Shown here in pieces: positions 24,640 through 37,103 of a stretch of DNA of 64,000 nt. The notes below the pieces were generated by a model. The model had not been told where the DNA came from and ran no database searches. It saw only the letters and a list, made by a program, of their open reading frames with translations. Source of the stretch: Xanthostigma xanthostigma. Taxonomy: Eukaryota; Arthropoda; Insecta; Raphidioptera; Raphidiidae. Numbering within the stretch: the first letter of the stretch is position 1; every line of letters starts with the position of its first letter. Position numbers and translations under genes: made by a program. The stretch lies in assembly GCA_963575645.1 (NCBI GenBank), contig OY754470.1, positions 3,472,001 through 3,536,000 of the forward strand. The letters are read 5' to 3'.

Positions 24640-24975
24640 GGTGGTATAGTGGCTCGAAACGAAGAGAAAGATGGAAAATATAGTAGACTGCACGCAACAC
24701 TATACAGTGTGCTCACCGAAAGTGGTGACAGTGAAAAAATCGTGTATACAAAAAAAATTGAATAGTTTTTTGTTCAACTCGAGATTTGCTGGGTATATTT
24801 TGGCCTTCATACTCCATCGGAAGTGTACATATATTTTTTTCTACAATTTCTAAATCTCCGTTTTTTCTCTATAAATTCATATACCTACAATTTTCGTAAG
24901 GTTACATAAGAAAATATTCGAGAAAAAAACGTTATCAATTTATTAATTAAATACACCGTAATAATTATTAAAAAT
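24640..24975 (-). repeat. Repeat Z, copy 1 (minus)
   Basis: It shares with 30,425-30,620 and 57,105-57,650 the blocks ccactttcggtgarca, gttgaac...ctcgagat and ttccgg(t)tgagtttgaa-like, and ends in the arm ttttttctctataaattca of the 56.8-kb palindrome. Confidence 0.6.
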
Positions 24976-25120
24976 TTCTGGAGAGGGCCACCCTTATCAC
25001 CTAGGGGTATAAAAAATAGCCTACGACCTGTTCTCATACCTACCAAGTAAACACAAAAAATTTCATAAAAATCGGTCAAGCAGTTTCGGAGGAGTTCGAT
25101 AACAAACACTGTGACACGAG

Positions 25121-25121
<1 letters not shown>
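24975..25121 (+). mobile_element. LINE 3' tail, RTE-like
   Basis: The phrase aatttcataaaaatcggtc, then agcagtttcggaggagttcg and gtgacacgagatttttatat is the familiar 3' end of an RTE-type LINE in Lepidoptera. It is followed by a simple AT repeat, as such LINEs have. Only the tail is present. Confidence 0.5.

Positions 25122-25204
<83 letters not shown>
25122..25204. repeat. (AT)n microsatellite
   Basis: An uninterrupted AT run of about 80 bases directly follows a LINE-like tail. Confidence 0.9.
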
Positions 25205-25207
<3 letters not shown>

Positions 25208-25347
25208 ACGGTTAATACAAGAAAGTAGTTAATTCGCGAATTAATCGGCTAATTACCCGAATTAACCAATCCTTGACGTTGGTTAATTCGGGTATTAGCC
25301 AGTTAATTCGCGAATAAACTACTTTCTTGTATTAACCGTAACATATA
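25204..25347. repeat. Palindrome with about 66-bp arms, after an AT microsatellite
   Basis: Left arm tgttacggttaatacaagaa...ttaacca, right arm its near-exact complement, short loop tccttgacg. It contains CGCGAATTA/TAATTCGCG repeats. It abuts the AT tract and may use it as insertion site. Confidence 0.8.
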
Positions 25348-25719
25348 GATAATAATGAACTACTCGACAATGCAGACCTTGACGAGTTTAATAAGCTTGT
25401 TAATATATGCAATTTTCTTGTTCATTATAATACTTGATTTTTTAACGTTCACGCTCGACTTGCAATAGTTTTCTGTAAAGCTTTGTCAAGTTAAAAACTG
25501 TTCCAACGCGGGGCCGTGACGTTAGTCTAAATTATATATCAGTTCATTAATATCTGAGTCCCAGCGCCTTTTGATAAGCTCCAAACCATCAGTGACGTTC
25601 CTCAACAATTATATTATCGAATAAATGCTCGTCTTATGCAAACATATCAGTATTTCTTAAAAGTTAATAGTTTAAATTTTCTTTGCGACTCGCGAATTTT
25701 TGCCTTCGCTCTTAGTACC

Positions 25720-26055
25720 GTCTTGGGGCGAGGTGTTTGTTTGTTTGTTTGGTTTAACGCGCTAATCTCAGAAACTACTGGTTCGAATTGAAAAAAAAAT
25801 TTTTTTATCAAGAAAGGCTATAGGCTATATAATATCTCGCTACGACCAATAGGAGCGGAGCATCAATGAAAAATGTTGCAAAATGTATCTCAAAATTTGT
25901 CCGTCCGACAAAAACTTTTCAACGGTAACTCCGATCATCATGAAATTTGATCACAACATTCATCTCGGTAATCTAAAATGAATGCGTATACTCATGTACC
26001 TTCCTCCCATTCGTTCTTTTACACCTGAGTGAAGCCGGGCAGGACCGATAGTATT
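25720..26055 (-). repeat. Dispersed repeats: lepidopteran tail plus copy 2 of the CTAG-end repeat
   Basis: 25,740-25,865 has aacgcgctaatctcagaaac and gctacgaccaataggagcgg, phrases I recognise from many lepidopteran repeats. 25,890-26,055 is the inverse of 3,793-3,965. Confidence 0.5.
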
Positions 26056-26070
26056 AAATATTTGTGCCTA

Positions 26071-26411
26071 CTCTCTAAACATGAATCAGTGATTTTTCAC
26101 TAATTACAAGTGCATATTTACTATTTGTCAATGCTAGAATCGTACCACGCAGAATTAGTGAATACCCACAATATGAATTAGTGAATATAAAAATTCACCA
26201 ATTATTATATAAGTGAACATAAAAATTCACTAATTATTTTATAAGTGAACATAGAAATTCACTAATTATATAAGTGACGTTTTCACTATTTCAGTTTTAG
26301 AGAGTAAATTTATCAGTGAAAATTCACTAATTTGTTGTGAAAATCACTGATTATCAAGTGAATACACCTTCACTTACGCAATTAGTGAACACTATTTCAT
26401 GTTTAGAGAGT
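26071..26411. mobile_element. TA-flanked MITE with TTCACTAATTA repeats
   Basis: This 341-bp element has inverted ends CTCTCTAAACATGAA and TA on both sides (26,069-26,070 and 26,412-26,413), a Tc1/mariner-like pattern. The interior repeats the motif AATTCACTAATTAT...AAGTGAACATA about three times. No ORF. Confidence 0.75.
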
Positions 26412-26414
26412 ATG

Positions 26415-26651
26415 GTATTTATCTCTAATATAGGTTAATAAGGTTATATAATCACTTGCCCGAAAATGTAAAAAAAATGACAAATCTTAACACTTAAAGA
26501 TAAAGTAAAATCGATACTGATTGCTTCTAAATTGTATTCAGTCGAGGAATATTTTAACATAACTTTTAAAAAAAAAAATTATATTATATCTGTAAATTTT
26601 GTATTTTGCTTTGACAAACTCTCATCTATGATGTTAAATGGAGTAAATAAA

Positions 26652-26682
<31 letters not shown>

Positions 26683-27440
26683 GCAAAATATGTGAAGAAG
26701 TTCCATAAAAATGTTTTGATGAACGCCACTGGTTAATATTTACCTTCGTGTGCACATTATAACATAAGATACAAAGCTTTTGGTAGCTGCAGATGTTACT
26801 TCTAACAATAGCGGTTTCAAATTAAACAACTATTTTTATATATTATATTGTAAAGCAGTTGAGTTTCGGCTCAACCTAAATGAAGCGGGAAACACAATTA
26901 GTCTTTGGTTTGTTTAGAGAAGTGCTGTAATGAGAGTTTCGTTTTGCAATAAAAACAGAAGTGTGATGCTTCATTCTTTCGAGAACATAACTTGGATTAA
27001 GATTGTGATAGTCTAGTCGAGAAGCGAGTTTCTTGCCAAAAATAGTTCCGTGTCTTCAAAAAATATGAGCGATAGCTTATTCGATTCGGAAAAATATTCC
27101 AGAAAAGACATTTTTGTTATGATCTTTCTCGCCGACAAAAATTGCATTTGTTATTAACAAAAAACGAAAAAAAAAACAGACTTTTGGCAATTACTCAGAA
27201 ACTATAAGCGATAGCGGAAATTGAAAAAAAGATTCTTAAACAGGAAACAAATCGTCTCCAAAACAAGAAATAATGTTTAAATAATTGGCCTATATTTTTT
27301 TTCCTTCGTGGAGCCCTTTTTACATATATACCTACTTAACAAAATTACCTCATAAATATTTAAAAGGTATTTATTTTGTTTATTATAACAAAAAATGACA
27401 AGTCTATCATTTTTTTACGTACCTAATCTTGTTAAGTATA
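26415..27440. other. No gene seen
   Basis: AT-rich with an ATT microsatellite at 26,650-26,682. Confidence 0.45.
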
Positions 27441-27442
27441 TA

Positions 27443-28023
27443 CTAGCGTGACCTGTGCGAATTATTCGCACTAAATAAGTATAATAATTATCACTTTACA
27501 AAATTAATTTTTAAATATGATTGCAGGTATTCAATTCGTTTCTTATTTTGCACACTGCTTATAACGTTTTTCTTTTTGTTGTAACACAATATGTAGCTCA
27601 GATGACAGATCGAAGAAATATTTTACTAAAATTGTCATATAGAGGCGCAAGTAGCAAAAGCGTTGAGCTAAGCCGTCGGATGGCATCATGCAGCATTGCT
27701 GTGACGTTGTTCAGCGTTGCTCGCTGTTTCAAAATTTAAGCCGTCAGATGACAGTATGCAGTATTTACAATATGAAGGTCAGATGACAGATCGAAGTGTT
27801 GACGTTGTTTCAAAATTAAAGCCGTCAGGTGGCAGACGTTGTTCAGCGTTGCTGTTAATTAATTAATTTACAAAAACAAAAGCAATAATAAATTTTTTAG
27901 TTGTCGATGTCAGTAGAGCAAGTAATTATCTGTAAAATGATATATAACTTATGTGGAGAAATTGTGAGGTTTTTTCTAAAAAGGGAGGCAAACATCTTAA
28001 CCTTAGCGTATTAATATATATGA
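27443..28023 (-). mobile_element. Non-autonomous Helitron, copy 3
   Basis: It is 581 bp with intact TC start and hairpin-CTAG end, and close in sequence to copies 1 and 2. It is flanked by A and T. Confidence 0.88.
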
Positions 28024-28744
28024 TGTAAAATGGGCTCCTCGAAGGAAAAAATTTATAAGCCAATTATTTAAAATTTTTTGTGGTTTTCAATGGAGACGGT
28101 TTTTCTCCTCTTTAAGGATTTTTCTTCAATTTCCGCTTTGGAAGCGATGCAACGCTGATATTACCATTTCAGTTTAAAACACCGTAGTACATATTGTTGC
28201 ACATGTGCTAAGACATGACGTATGAAGCGCTGTTGCTATGGCAGTAACAATGAACTATTGTTCGCAATGAAAGAGTAGAATTTATCGGTGTAGCGTAACA
28301 TCTATAGGTAGTATTATGGCTACGTTTACACTGACTACGTTAAATATTAACCATTTATGGTAAATTATGTAATTATTTTGGTTAACACTTCTGATAAGAA
28401 GAGACCACTGCTAATTTTTACGTTTTTGTGAAATTTATTCCGAAAAAAAATTTTGTATTCCGGCATTTTTTTAATTTTTTTTCTGAAAATAGCATTTTTC
28501 TTCCTTCACTCTTAATTAAAATTGGGGTTTAAAAAATCTCATAAAAAACACTCTCTTATAGCAACGGGAACTAAAAAGTAAAAAATAATTTTTATAAAAT
28601 AAAAATAGTTTGTTCAACAGCGATAGGAAATTCCCCAACTCGTTTCTATCACTTTTGAACAAAATCTTCATATTTAAAAAAATATTTTTTACTTTTTTAC
28701 CCACGAAAAACTACCTAAACAAACACGGGTCGAAATATTAAAGC

Positions 28745-28890
28745 CACAAACGCCATTTTCGCCGAATGCAACTTTAAGTTACAAGCAGGGTCATATGACT
28801 ATTTAAGTAAGTAGCAAATGTCAATTAAATGTCGCCATCAACAGAAGCCATGTTATGACGCATCGCATACATACAATAAACGCTTATATA
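28745..28890 (-). repeat. Dispersed repeat U, copy 3
   Basis: The complement of the snippets in copy 1 (cgccattttcgccgaatgca, aatgtcgccatcaacagaag). Confidence 0.55.
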
Positions 28891-30049
28891 AATTATTTAT
28901 ATAATATTTATATGAATTATTGTATTGTCATGGGTTCTTAATACGTGTACAAAATTTCAAATTATTCAGATGTTTGTAAGTGGGTAAAAATTAATTTGAC
29001 AGATTTCATTAGATAGATATATTCTTACAGGTGAAATTAGAGTGTTAAAGATGACATGAAATAATTAAGTATGATTGTTTTCATGTATAATTTCAACACT
29101 AAATTATTTTGTTTCATAAAGTTCACATTAATATGTTAGGTACACATCTCAAATGTCCATATAGTATATGAATATTGTGTATGAACAATAATATTATGGA
29201 TTTCAGTTTGTAAATCGTCCTGAACTATGACTTGCCTGCGGCCAGGTTGTCTGAATCTAGATTATTAATGTTACGTCGTAAACTTCCAGAAACTGAATGC
29301 ATGCTGAACGCTCGAATCAAAACGCTGAGAAAGCAGCCGAGCCGCTTAGGTCAATTGGCGGTCTGATTTATGTTTAAGTAATGACCTTCACTCTTTGAAA
29401 TTTTACTAGTTTTCTTAAAGAAAATAAACTCGAAATCTGCCGTAAAAAGTTTTATGGAAAGCTGACTATACAGCTACAAAGAAAAGAAAAAACTCTTGAT
29501 GGAATGAAATTGGTTACTGCCACGGTGTCACACGAGTCCTTATATTCCGCCCGAGATACGTAGTTTTATTTTTTTATGCACGTAACCCGTATAAAAAAGC
29601 CGGTTTTAACTTAATTTTCAGGATATTTTAAAATTTTTTGACAACTCAGTTCTATGACGAATTTAACATTTTTAAATAACCGAAAATAACATCCCCTGTA
29701 TTTATACTTGAATACCATAACATTAAATAACTATTTTTGCTTTTCATTATAGTACTAGTGCGTAATGAGTCTCTTTACATGCCTACAGACATTCATGACA
29801 AGTAACTATCGTATAGCCTGGGGTAGTGCAAAACCATATATACCTCTCCTCCAAAAAAAAAAACGAAAATAAAAAACAATATATTTAAGATTGCGGTGAT
29901 AAGTTCTTAGAGACGACAGAAGTGTATTCGTATTACTACTACAGGGGTGCCATCTCTAAGACAAGACTCCAACTAAACTGCAAACAAAATCAATTGAAGA
30001 TCAGAACCAGTCACACATTTTAGTTCAAGATGTTTACTTATTAAAGCTC
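28890..30049. other. No gene seen
   Basis: AT-rich, no match elsewhere in the window noticed. Confidence 0.4.
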
Positions 30050-30295
30050 ATGAGTCCTTCGCACTGGCCAGTTGTTCTTTTTTTACAATACTTTATGACA
30101 CATTTTGTTTTTAAACTTCATTTCAACCTGAATAAAAACCAAGGAACAAATGCACAACATAAGAATATAATACAAACGGTTGCAGGAAGTACAGCACTCA
30201 TGGAGAACAAAAAACACGTCAGTAAACAGGTTTCAGAAGACAGACTGGTAAACAAACGTTTTGAAATGTTTAGAGGAGGAATTTGTTCAACTTAA
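30050..30295 (+). other. Unassigned 81-codon open frame
   Basis: Starts MSPSHWPVVLFLQYFM, then a basic, Asn/Gln-rich part (NKNQGTNAQHKN). No motif recognised, no neighbours; most likely chance or an element scrap. Confidence 0.15.
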
Positions 30296-30424
30296 CAACG
30301 TGTACTACACGTAAACAATCACATGTTATGGTTTAACGGAGGACGCATAGCTGGTTCGTCATTTTTGGATGCTGGGCGGATGATTGGCGTGAGCCTTATT
30401 TAGACAAGAAGGATTTCAAAAATG

Positions 30425-30620
30425 TAAAAAATATATGTTGCCATTTGAAGAAAAATGCTTGTACACTTCCGGTTGAGTTTGAAATACGAAAAAAAATATA
30501 CTTCAGCGGTTTCCGATAATAAATTTCGAGTTGAACAAAACATTATTTAAACTTTTTTTGGTATCTAGTGGGGTACACGAATTATTCACTGTTACCACTT
30601 TCGGTGAACAGACTATAAAA
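30425..30620 (+). repeat. Repeat Z, copy 2 (uninterrupted)
   Basis: Same family as at 24,640 and 57,105. The stretch ggtatctagtggggtacacg is the empty form of the site where the hAT MITE sits at 57,235. Confidence 0.6.
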
Positions 30621-31100
30621 TAAAATAAGCTTAAAAAGCGTGGGGCGCTCGATATACGAAAATCTGGAACAAAGCGCCCCACGCTTTTTAAGATTATTTT
30701 TAAAAAATTACTTTTTACTTTTTAGTTCGATATAAAGCGTGTTTTTTAGTTTTTTTAAACAATATTTATTTTTCACTTTTTAGTTTGATATAAAGCATGT
30801 TTTTTTAGTATTTTTTAATTTATATTTATTTTCCACTTTTTAGTTCGATTTATTGTCAAAAATTTACCGAAAAAAAAAACAACTTTTTTTTTCGGCGTGG
30901 ACGGGATTAGAACCCACGACCCGTGATTCCGAGAGTTGACGTCAGCGAAGACCCATGCTTTAGACCGCACGGCTACCCGCTATAGTTACAGTGCTGGCAT
31001 ATTACACTACAGTAATAAACCACTTGCTGTAGTCCAAACGAGTTTGCAAACATACATACATACAAACTTACAAGTGAAACTAATATAAAACGTGTAAAAA
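30618..31100 (-). mobile_element. Composite tRNA-like plus hairpin element, copy B
   Basis: It has the same parts as the 60-kb copy in reverse: leader end near 31,083-31,095, B box at 30,903-30,915, A box near 30,955-30,976, three units with the complement of ATCGAACTAAAAAGT, then the hairpin tip at 30,638-30,684. The far inverted arm is shorter than in copy A and abuts repeat Z. Confidence 0.7.
30893..30985 (-). other. tRNA-like (Leu/Ser-type) pol III module, second copy
   Basis: Partner of the 60,125 module. The B box GGGTTCTAATCCC is identical; the A-box arm reads TAGCCGTGCGGTCTAAAGC. It sits at the same position inside the composite element. Confidence 0.6.
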
Positions 31101-31965
31101 CTGGATTCTATTATTAACATGGTCATATTGTGCAGAAGTAATAAAATACTAAACTTTGACTTTTATTTATTTATTTTTAGATAGTAATGTAATTTTAATG
31201 CGAAGAAAAGAGAGAATTTTATTTAAAAATTGACATTAATATGTGTGGGCAGATGAATTTATCACTTCAAAGCTGAAAACCTTTCGACAATAAATAATTT
31301 TAAAATCTATAATTCAGACGTATTTAAATTCAAAATAATTGAATTGCCAATAAATTTTATTATTACTGAAATGCAAGACTTTTTAATATTATTTAAAGTT
31401 TTGTTGGTTATTCGATAATTCCAAATATAAACGTGGTCAAACATTTAAAAAAGTTAATAAACGTCCATTTATAGTTGAAGGAAATTTTCTGAACGGTCCC
31501 GTATTCTTTACGCCTCGACCTTATTTTATGGTGGAGGGACGGGTTGTGGTGGAAGAAACGTGTAGAAACATCGCAACGGTAAAAATAAAAAAAAGACGGA
31601 ATGAAGATTCCTGCGCATACAGACGTACACATATATGTCTGTAAGTTTGATGTTTTGATACAGTGCGCGCACGATTTCCTCCTCAATCTCTATTTTGTAT
31701 ATGTACAGGGTGTCTCATTTCATTTTGTTTTCACTAACAAAGATCTGGAACAATTGGCTCTACTTTGGCCGGCGCGTGCTGACGTTTTTAATATATTTTT
31801 AAACAGTTACATATAAACTTGGAAGTTAATTAATAAGATCACAGAAAAATAGCTTATGTTATTCGTGTGCAATATTTGTTGTTATTATTTTTATCCAACA
31901 AAAATCCTTTAGTTACCAAACATTCGCACAGATTACTGTAATACATTTTGTTATTACAATATTAG

Positions 31966-32307
31966 TAGAGCTGTAAAAGTAACGAGAAATTGTGTACCCG
32001 TATGTATTCGTTACTTAAAGAACCAGTACCCGTTACTTTCGTATCGTTACGTTACTCGTTACTTTTCATACGACATACAATCGTGTACTAACAGCATCAA
32101 GCATGTACCATCGCATCTAGGCGCGTCGCATACGTGATACGATATGACTTCGTTCGTATAACGTATAACCGCATCAAACGAGTCGAACTGACATGGATAC
32201 GACAAATGCGAGTAACGAAATGAATTTGTAAGTAACGATTCGTTACTTCGAGTCAAACGATGTACCCGTTACTCAGTAACGAATACATACGGTTTGTTAC
32301 TGCTCTA
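31966..32307. mobile_element. hAT MITE with GTTACT-rich ends (copy 1)
   Basis: This 342-bp element has inverted ends TAGAGCTGTAA / TAGAGCAGTAA and the 8-bp duplication AATATTAG on both sides (31,958-31,965 and 32,308-32,315). The ends are packed with CGTTACT and AGTAACG motifs, probable subterminal transposase-binding repeats. A second copy lies at 57,235 in the opposite orientation. Confidence 0.88.
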
Positions 32308-32315
32308 AATATTAG

Positions 32316-33584
32316 ACCATTTTAATTTCAATAGCGCGAACCAAATTCCGTTGAAAGAGACAGGAACAAATGGCTTTATAGTTTCGTCACCATCATTATA
32401 CAAAATGTATTATGTAGATTGTATATTTTGAAAAACGAATGTTTAGTTGTTTGTTTAGACTCTAGATAAAAACATTATATAAGTGGCGTATACCATTTAT
32501 GGTCGCGTCAATGAATAGGTACGTAAAATAGGCAATATTCCTCAAGAACAGATTCTAATTTGAAGATTTTTTTAAATTTTGTTTTTTTATATTATTGAAA
32601 ATCAGAAACCTTTTGGAGGGGGGAGGAAAGTATTTATATTGTTTAAATAATATTTATGTTAATTATGTAAAATAAATTTTAGATACGATATTCATTTAAA
32701 AAAAATTATAAATAGGTTATTTTTTTCATATTGCTGTCATAAATAGTTTTAAATTATATGTCAATATGTCAAAAAATGTCATAAACATTTACTTATATCC
32801 AAGTTTTTTTTATGTAACAGAATTAAGAAATATTCATGAACTATGGGAAACCGTGGACATAAGTGTCCACCGTGAACATATAAGTGTTTATTTTTAGTAC
32901 TATGACGATAAAGATGATATGTAGAAATGCACACAGTAACGCTATCTCTCGGTGTAAAAATGCAAAGCCAAAATGCATTTGTATTCCTGTAAAGAAGGCT
33001 TTTTAGTAGTTCGTCTGTCGCGTGAACTAGGCGATCCATATCGATAGCCGTGATCCTCTTCAAAAACAATATCTTTGTGAGACATGCCGTAGCCTGCGTT
33101 CCCGTCGTGTATGTGTCTTCACAACTGTATATGCACTCCGTGTTACACACTTATCGCATACGGCCTTCGGTTACAATTTGCAGTAATACTCTATCACAGC
33201 CCCCGGGGCATTTTGAATACAGATGACTTTTCGTGTCCGCCTCTCGCAAACATATACGAGTGTACAGGATAAATGCACCCGATTCCAGGGATGAAAAATT
33301 CCAGGGCGATCGAATTCTCAACAAAATATCAATTAATCTAGAGGGCATACGAATAGGATTCTCAGAAATAATGTAATTTAATTTTTTTTTACTAATCGTC
33401 GACGTTTCTGGAAGTTCCTAGGTATTTCATGAAATTACGGATTTTGCGAAAAGACTACGACATATCTATAATATAGAGACGTCACACGTGGGACAGGTGA
33501 AAAAAATGCTTTTTTTTAATAACAGCGTCATCTTTTGTACGTTTTATTATGTACAATAAATAATTGATTATTATTATTATTATT
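32316..33584. other. No gene supported
   Basis: Minus-strand open frames at 32,779-33,150 (123 codons) and 33,151-33,348 (65 codons) are adjacent and less AT-rich than the surroundings, but their peptides show no recognisable motif or splice pattern. Confidence 0.35.
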
Positions 33585-33835
33585 ATCTGTTGGACGTTAA
33601 AGCAACACACGCTATACTAGATATTTTATACAGCAATGGGGGCGCAATCTGTTGCATGCAGCGCCGTCTGTTGGACATTAAAACGACACAGGTCATATTA
33701 AAGATTTTACGGCAACGGGAACTCCATCTGTTGAACACAGCTCCATGCTGTTGGACGTTGATGCAACACACGCTATATACTAAATAGTTTACGGCAACGG
33801 GAGCGCCATCTGTTGAACGTTACAGAGTGAGCCAC
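33585..33835 (+). repeat. Minisatellite, about 82-bp unit, three units
   Basis: Unit begins ctgttggacgttaaagcaac and includes tattttacggcaacggga and gcgccat. Also found inverted at 36,490-36,690 and, in part, at 1-55. Confidence 0.7.
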
Positions 33836-33839
33836 TAGA

Positions 33840-34796
33840 ACGCGTGGTCGGGTTCAGCTATTTCTAATAAAACTGCGAACATAATTGTTTTTATAACAGA
33901 TTAAATTTGTTTAGGAGCATTTCGACTGGTCTGTTGGTCTATATTACATTTTCATTAATATGATCACAGATCGTGGATGGAATCTCGTGTAATGGACGCT
34001 CTATAAGTAATTGTATTAAAACTCGAGTTATAATGCAGTTAAGGGATTAGAGTTAGCTAATGCAGTTTGCTTGCAGTGTATACAGTATGTAATTGAATAG
34101 CTGCGCATATAGGGAGTTAAATTATATTTATGTATAGTATCTATATAATATGTAGAATGTAGATATTGGACATCTAATAATATAAGATAGATGTATCAAT
34201 TCGAAAATACGCAGGATTACTTCTGTCAACAAATAAATAAACACGTGTTTCGTGCTTTTTCAAAAACAACCCCCTCAGAAGGTGAAATGAGGTAAATAGT
34301 CTAAAAGTCAACATGGTTGTCATTTTCAAGGTTGATCAGGACGTTGATCACGTCAATGTCATCAATTTTGAAATTTACTAGGGGGGGGGTCTACGTCGAG
34401 AAAGGAGTAACTATGCGAAATAATGGGAATGCATCCGTGTTTCGTATCAATCGCGTGCGAAGCTGTGGGTAACGGCTAGCTGAAATTAAAATAGGCTACG
34501 TAGGTATACGATATCAATAATATCGATGATATTATGTAGATGCCATGGCAATACATAATACACAGTGCATTTGCTGTTCTCGGCAAATGCATAGTAAAGA
34601 CTATAGACAATCTAATAAACAGTAAACCCGCAGTTGTACAGCTGGATCAACTTGTAATTTCGTTTAAAACAAGGGTTGCACAAATTTCGACGAAAGATTT
34701 TTAGTTAATAATATTTAGCATACCCTTAAAATTTATAATCTGAGAAAGTTTTGAAGATTTCTTGGCTTTGACTATAATAATTTATGAAGTTTTATT
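33840..34796. other. No gene seen
   Basis: AT-rich; a G tract at 34,380-34,390; some ATATCGATGATAT self-complementary words near 34,520. Confidence 0.4.
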
Positions 34797-35995
34797 GAAG
34801 GACACCGTATAAACCTTATGGGATTTGGTTCTCGGTTAAGTTGGTCGAAAATGGTTTTATTTTAAAGTTTAAAGGTCGCTAAGAAAAAGTGTCCATATGC
34901 GCATACCTAAAAACCCATAGATTTTTAGCTATAGAGAAGTGTTTAACAAGATTTTAAATATAGGGATTACTGAATTCACAAACATGTTCCATGCTCAACT
35001 TCTGTGCTTTTTTCTAGAATTAGAAAAATAGTCGAAAACTAGATGTTGGAAGGTGTCATCCTGTATAAAATAATAATGTCACTAGAGTTACCTGTGCGAA
35101 TTATTCGCACTAAATAAGTATAATAATTATCACTTTACAAAATTATTTTTTAAATATGATTGCAGGTATTCAATTCGTTTCTAATTTTGCACACTGCTTA
35201 TAACGTTCTTCTTTTTGTTGTACATATTACAATATGAAACTCACATGACAGATCGAAAAAATATTTTACTAAAATTGTCATATAGCGGCGCAAGTAGCAA
35301 AAGCGTTGAGCTAAGCCGTCAGATGGCATCATGCAGCATTGCTGTAACGTTGTTCAGCTTTGTCGCTGTTTCAAAATTAAAGCCGTCAGATGGCAGTATG
35401 CAGTATTGTGTCTTAATATATACCTATACTTATTATGTAAATAAATCATTCAACTCAATTTAATGAATCAAAATTTATTGCAGGTATTCAATTCGTTTCT
35501 AATTTTGCACACAGCTTATAACGTTTTTCTTTTTGTTGTATTACAATATGAAGGTCAGATGACAGATCGAAGTGTTGACGTTGTTTCAAAATTAAAGCCG
35601 TCAGATGGCAGACGTTCAGCGTTGCTGTATTGTGTCTTAATGTATATCTATATATATGTTTAATAATTATTTAATTTACAAAAAAAAAGCCATAATAAAT
35701 TTTTTAGTTGTCGATGTCAGTAGAGCAAGCAATTATCTGTAAAATGATATATAATTTATGTGGAGAAATTCTGAGGTTTTTTCTAAAAAGGGAGGCAAAC
35801 ATCTTAATCTTAGCGTATTAATATATATGATATTCGGATTCAGCGCACTTGAAAACATATTTCTAGAGCTTAGAATTTTTTTCAGATTCAGAATGCAATG
35901 GATATCCCTGTATTTAAAATCTCTGTAGCTAAAAATCCATTGTTTTTTAGCTATGCCATTTTCGATCAATTTAACCGAGAACCAATCGCATAAGG
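34797..35995. mobile_element. Foldback element Y, copy 2, split by a Helitron
   Basis: The halves at 34,797-35,081 and 35,831-35,995 match the 7,515 copy in inverse orientation. The Helitron at 35,082-35,830 interrupts it. The ends are more diverged than in copy 1. Confidence 0.78.
35082..35830 (-). mobile_element. Non-autonomous Helitron, copy 4, longer form nested in a foldback repeat
   Basis: It is 749 bp, the same ends as the other copies. The extra length comes from an internal block in which the stretch near 35,161-35,240 recurs at about 35,478-35,555, separated by sequence the shorter copies lack. It sits exactly between A (35,081) and T (35,831) of the foldback repeat Y. Confidence 0.88.
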
Positions 35996-36445
35996 TTAGT
36001 GTTTGTCTTCAAAATTTTAGCCAAAATTCAAATAATGGTAAAAAATAATTTATGAACTAAAATGTAGAATAGAAATTTATCAAATCTCAAATGTTGTAAA
36101 TTTTATTTCACTGTTAAGTCGACCTACATTGTGTGGCCCTGAGTTGGTGTGCTCATAATATTTAGTGTTCTATATAAAATCAACTCGGTTTATTTTTTCA
36201 TGTCTTCAGTGGAGTCTAGCAGTGGTGATGTGGTGAAAGATCGTTGCTGGAGATTATGTATGTAATATGGACAGATGAGTAGATGAGCTCATCGCCGGGA
36301 TACGAACGCGGACTACGGAGTGTTAGATAATATCAGCACGACAACATCGAGATGAAATCTTTATATGTATACTTCTTCTTCATACGTCTCCAATGTTCCT
36401 TTCTCTCAGAGGTCCTCAAGCAATTGTCTACAAACTTACATATTC

Positions 36446-36690
36446 TAGCTGTACCCGGCCGCGCATTGCTATGGCTCAAGTCTATTTTGCTGTGTGTTGC
36501 TGTTATGCTCAAAAGATGGCGCTCATATTGCCGTAAAATATTTAGTATAGCGTGCGTTGCTTTGACGTCTAAGAGATGACGCTGTATTCAACAAGGTTTC
36601 CCATTTCCGTAAAATATTTAGTATGGCTTGTGTTGCTTTAACGCACAACAGATGGCGGTATATGACGCTGTTTGTTTTCACCTGTCACAG
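36446..36690 (-). repeat. Same minisatellite, minus strand, ending in a CTAG tail
   Basis: Two to three units on the minus strand. They run into gcgcggccgggtacagctag, which looks like a Helitron-style 3' end (short GC stem, then CTAG). The array may therefore be the inside of a Helitron-like element. Confidence 0.55.
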
Positions 36691-37103
36691 GTGTGACACC
36701 TATTTACAACGCACGTATTCGAATGCAACGCTGTGTCAATATTTCGGAGATTTAAAATATTATTTGCATGGATTTAAATATATTGCTACTTCGAGTATCA
36801 TTTTTTCATTTTTATCAAGAAGGGTTCTCGAATCTTGTACTTGATTATTGGCTTCACGAATTCAATATTTTCCCCTAAAAAGCTCTTACCAACCGAACAA
36901 CAAATTGACAAAAAATTAAAAGCTTTATTTCCGTTTTTATAGGAAATCATAATTCTGACAACTGACAATTCTGATTTGGTTTCGATGGGAGTTGACCAAA
37001 AAAAAAAAACACACCTAATGACTGTAATGTTTGGATTCGCTGCTGTCAGTTGGCAGTTCTTTTTAATCGCGAACGCGAACGACGTACTCCGGCGCAACGT
37101 ATA

